Below, piece by piece: positions 6,651 to 6,863 of a DNA stretch of 6,863 nt; positions within the stretch are counted from its first letter, which is position 1; each line of letters starts with the position of its first letter. The translations under genes were made by a program, and so were the position numbers. The stretch is from a bacterium (GTDB taxonomy: Bacteria > AUK180), in the NCBI GenBank assembly GCA_030622125.1, contig JAUXGM010000117.1, positions 1 to 6,863 on the forward strand, read 5' to 3'. The notes beneath the pieces were generated by a model. That model made no database searches and was not told the DNA's origin. It was given only the letters and a program-made list of their open reading frames with translations.

Positions 6651-6678
6651 ATTATAATAATTTTTCAAAAAAAATCAA
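6651..6678 (-). promoter_or_regulatory. Candidate promoter of the exported-protein gene, possibly leaderless
   Basis: The minus strand has TTGATT (6678-6673), a 16-nt spacer and TATAAT (6656-6651). The -10 box ends 6 nt before the ATG at 6644, so initiation at the usual distance would fall on or next to the start codon. No ribosome site is present, consistent with a leaderless transcript. The DNA is very AT-rich, so a chance match is possible. Confidence 0.5.
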
Positions 6679-6714
6679 GAAATTAGTTTTTTGCGAAATA
6701 AGATTTTCTTAACC

Positions 6715-6741
6715 ACGGATTTAACGGATTATACGGATTTC
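6715..6741. repeat. Three-unit 9-bp ACGGATT tandem repeat
   Basis: ACGGATTTA (6715-6723), ACGGATTAT (6724-6732) and ACGGATTTC (6733-6741) share the core ACGGATT at exact 9-bp spacing, preceded by AACC. I have the impression that similar CCACGGATT-type intergenic repeats occur in many unrelated bacterial genomes, but I know of no assigned function. It lies between the exported-protein promoter and the palindromes to its right. Confidence 0.7.
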
Positions 6742-6763
6742 AAGTCTAAATTTTCAGTTATGA

Positions 6764-6777
6764 AATGAAATTTCATT
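6764..6777. repeat. 14-bp perfect palindrome
   Basis: AATGAAATTTCATT is a perfect palindrome. It could be a dimeric regulator site, but at about 120 bp from the ATG of the exported-protein gene its placement does not show this. AT-rich DNA produces such sites easily. Confidence 0.4.
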
Positions 6778-6781
6778 ATTC

Positions 6782-6833
6782 TAAATCTTTTTAATTATTA
6801 GAAAATTAATTTTCTACTTTAAAAAAAGATTTA
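6782..6833. repeat. Nested inverted repeat (long imperfect hairpin)
   Basis: An 11-bp outer stem (TAAATCTTTTT at 6782-6792 with AAAAAGATTTA at 6823-6833) encloses an 18-bp perfect palindrome, TAGAAAATTAATTTTCTA (6799-6816), separated by 6-nt internal loops on each side. Almost all pairs are A-T. It could extrude as a cruciform, act as a bidirectional weak terminator for genes outside the window, or be a remnant of a small palindromic element. No coding sequence is present. Confidence 0.55.
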
Positions 6834-6838
6834 ATGAA

Positions 6839-6860
6839 AAGTGATTTAGTAAAATCACTT
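6839..6860. repeat. 9-bp-stem hairpin at the right edge
   Basis: AAGTGATTT (6839-6847) and AAATCACTT (6852-6860) are perfect inverted repeats around a 4-nt loop. On the minus strand the stem is followed by TT, then CATTAAATC and a T-run about 12 nt later, so it could be a weak terminator for a minus-strand gene ending just beyond the window. The T-run is not directly adjacent, which weakens that reading. Confidence 0.5.
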
Positions 6861-6863
6861 AAA

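Larger units (their letters stand above)
6669..6863. other. Right intergenic region, no gene seen
   Basis: No frame on either strand is open over a useful length in these 195 bases. The region contains the upstream part of the exported-protein promoter, the 9-bp ACGGATT repeat and three inverted repeats. Any further gene lies beyond the window. Confidence 0.7.

Overview
The window is a compact, AT-rich bacterial chromosome segment, and every gene I can support lies on the minus strand. The core is a six-gene run, read from right to left: ileS (isoleucyl-tRNA synthetase), a TraR/DksA-type zinc-finger protein, lspA (signal peptidase II), lgt (prolipoprotein diacylglyceryl transferase), a 118-residue membrane protein of unknown function, and an rluD-type 23S rRNA pseudouridine synthase. 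Gaps are 1 and 5 nt, followed by overlaps of 20, 14 and 41 nt, so this looks like a single operon with translational coupling. A well-formed sigma70-like promoter (TTGACT, 17 nt, TATAAT) lies just upstream of ileS. It gives a leader of only about 20 nt, which leaves no room for a T-box or other tRNA-sensing riboswitch.

Upstream of the operon, on the same strand, is a separate gene for an exported 285-residue protein that I do not recognise. It has its own promoter-like sequence placed so close to the ATG that the mRNA may be leaderless. A weak hairpin followed by a T-run separates it from ileS, and the ileS -35 box sits inside that hairpin's loop.

Both edges are non-coding and repeat-rich. 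The left edge (1-181) holds degenerate 7-bp repeats (GTACTRA and TTCTCAA types) and an 8-bp triplication over the rluD stop codon. The right edge (6669-6863) holds three 9-bp ACGGATT repeats, an 18-bp perfect palindrome nested in a larger stem, and a 22-bp hairpin.

Functionally, the operon joins translation (charging tRNA-Ile, rRNA pseudouridylation, a transcription factor of the stringent-response family) with lipoprotein maturation. Lgt adds diacylglycerol to the lipobox cysteine, then LspA cleaves the signal peptide. Neighbourhoods of this sort (ileS, a DksA-like gene, lspA, sometimes lgt and rluD) occur in many bacteria. The organism cannot be identified from sequence reading alone. The low GC, tight packing and short tandem intergenic repeats remind me of uncultivated diderm lineages such as WOR-3/Stahlbacteria or Cloacimonadota, but that is an impression. 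I found no tRNA, rRNA, CRISPR, transposase or phage gene, and no evidence of a novel defence or metabolic system. The least explained elements are the 118-residue membrane protein, the exported protein and the flanking repeats.
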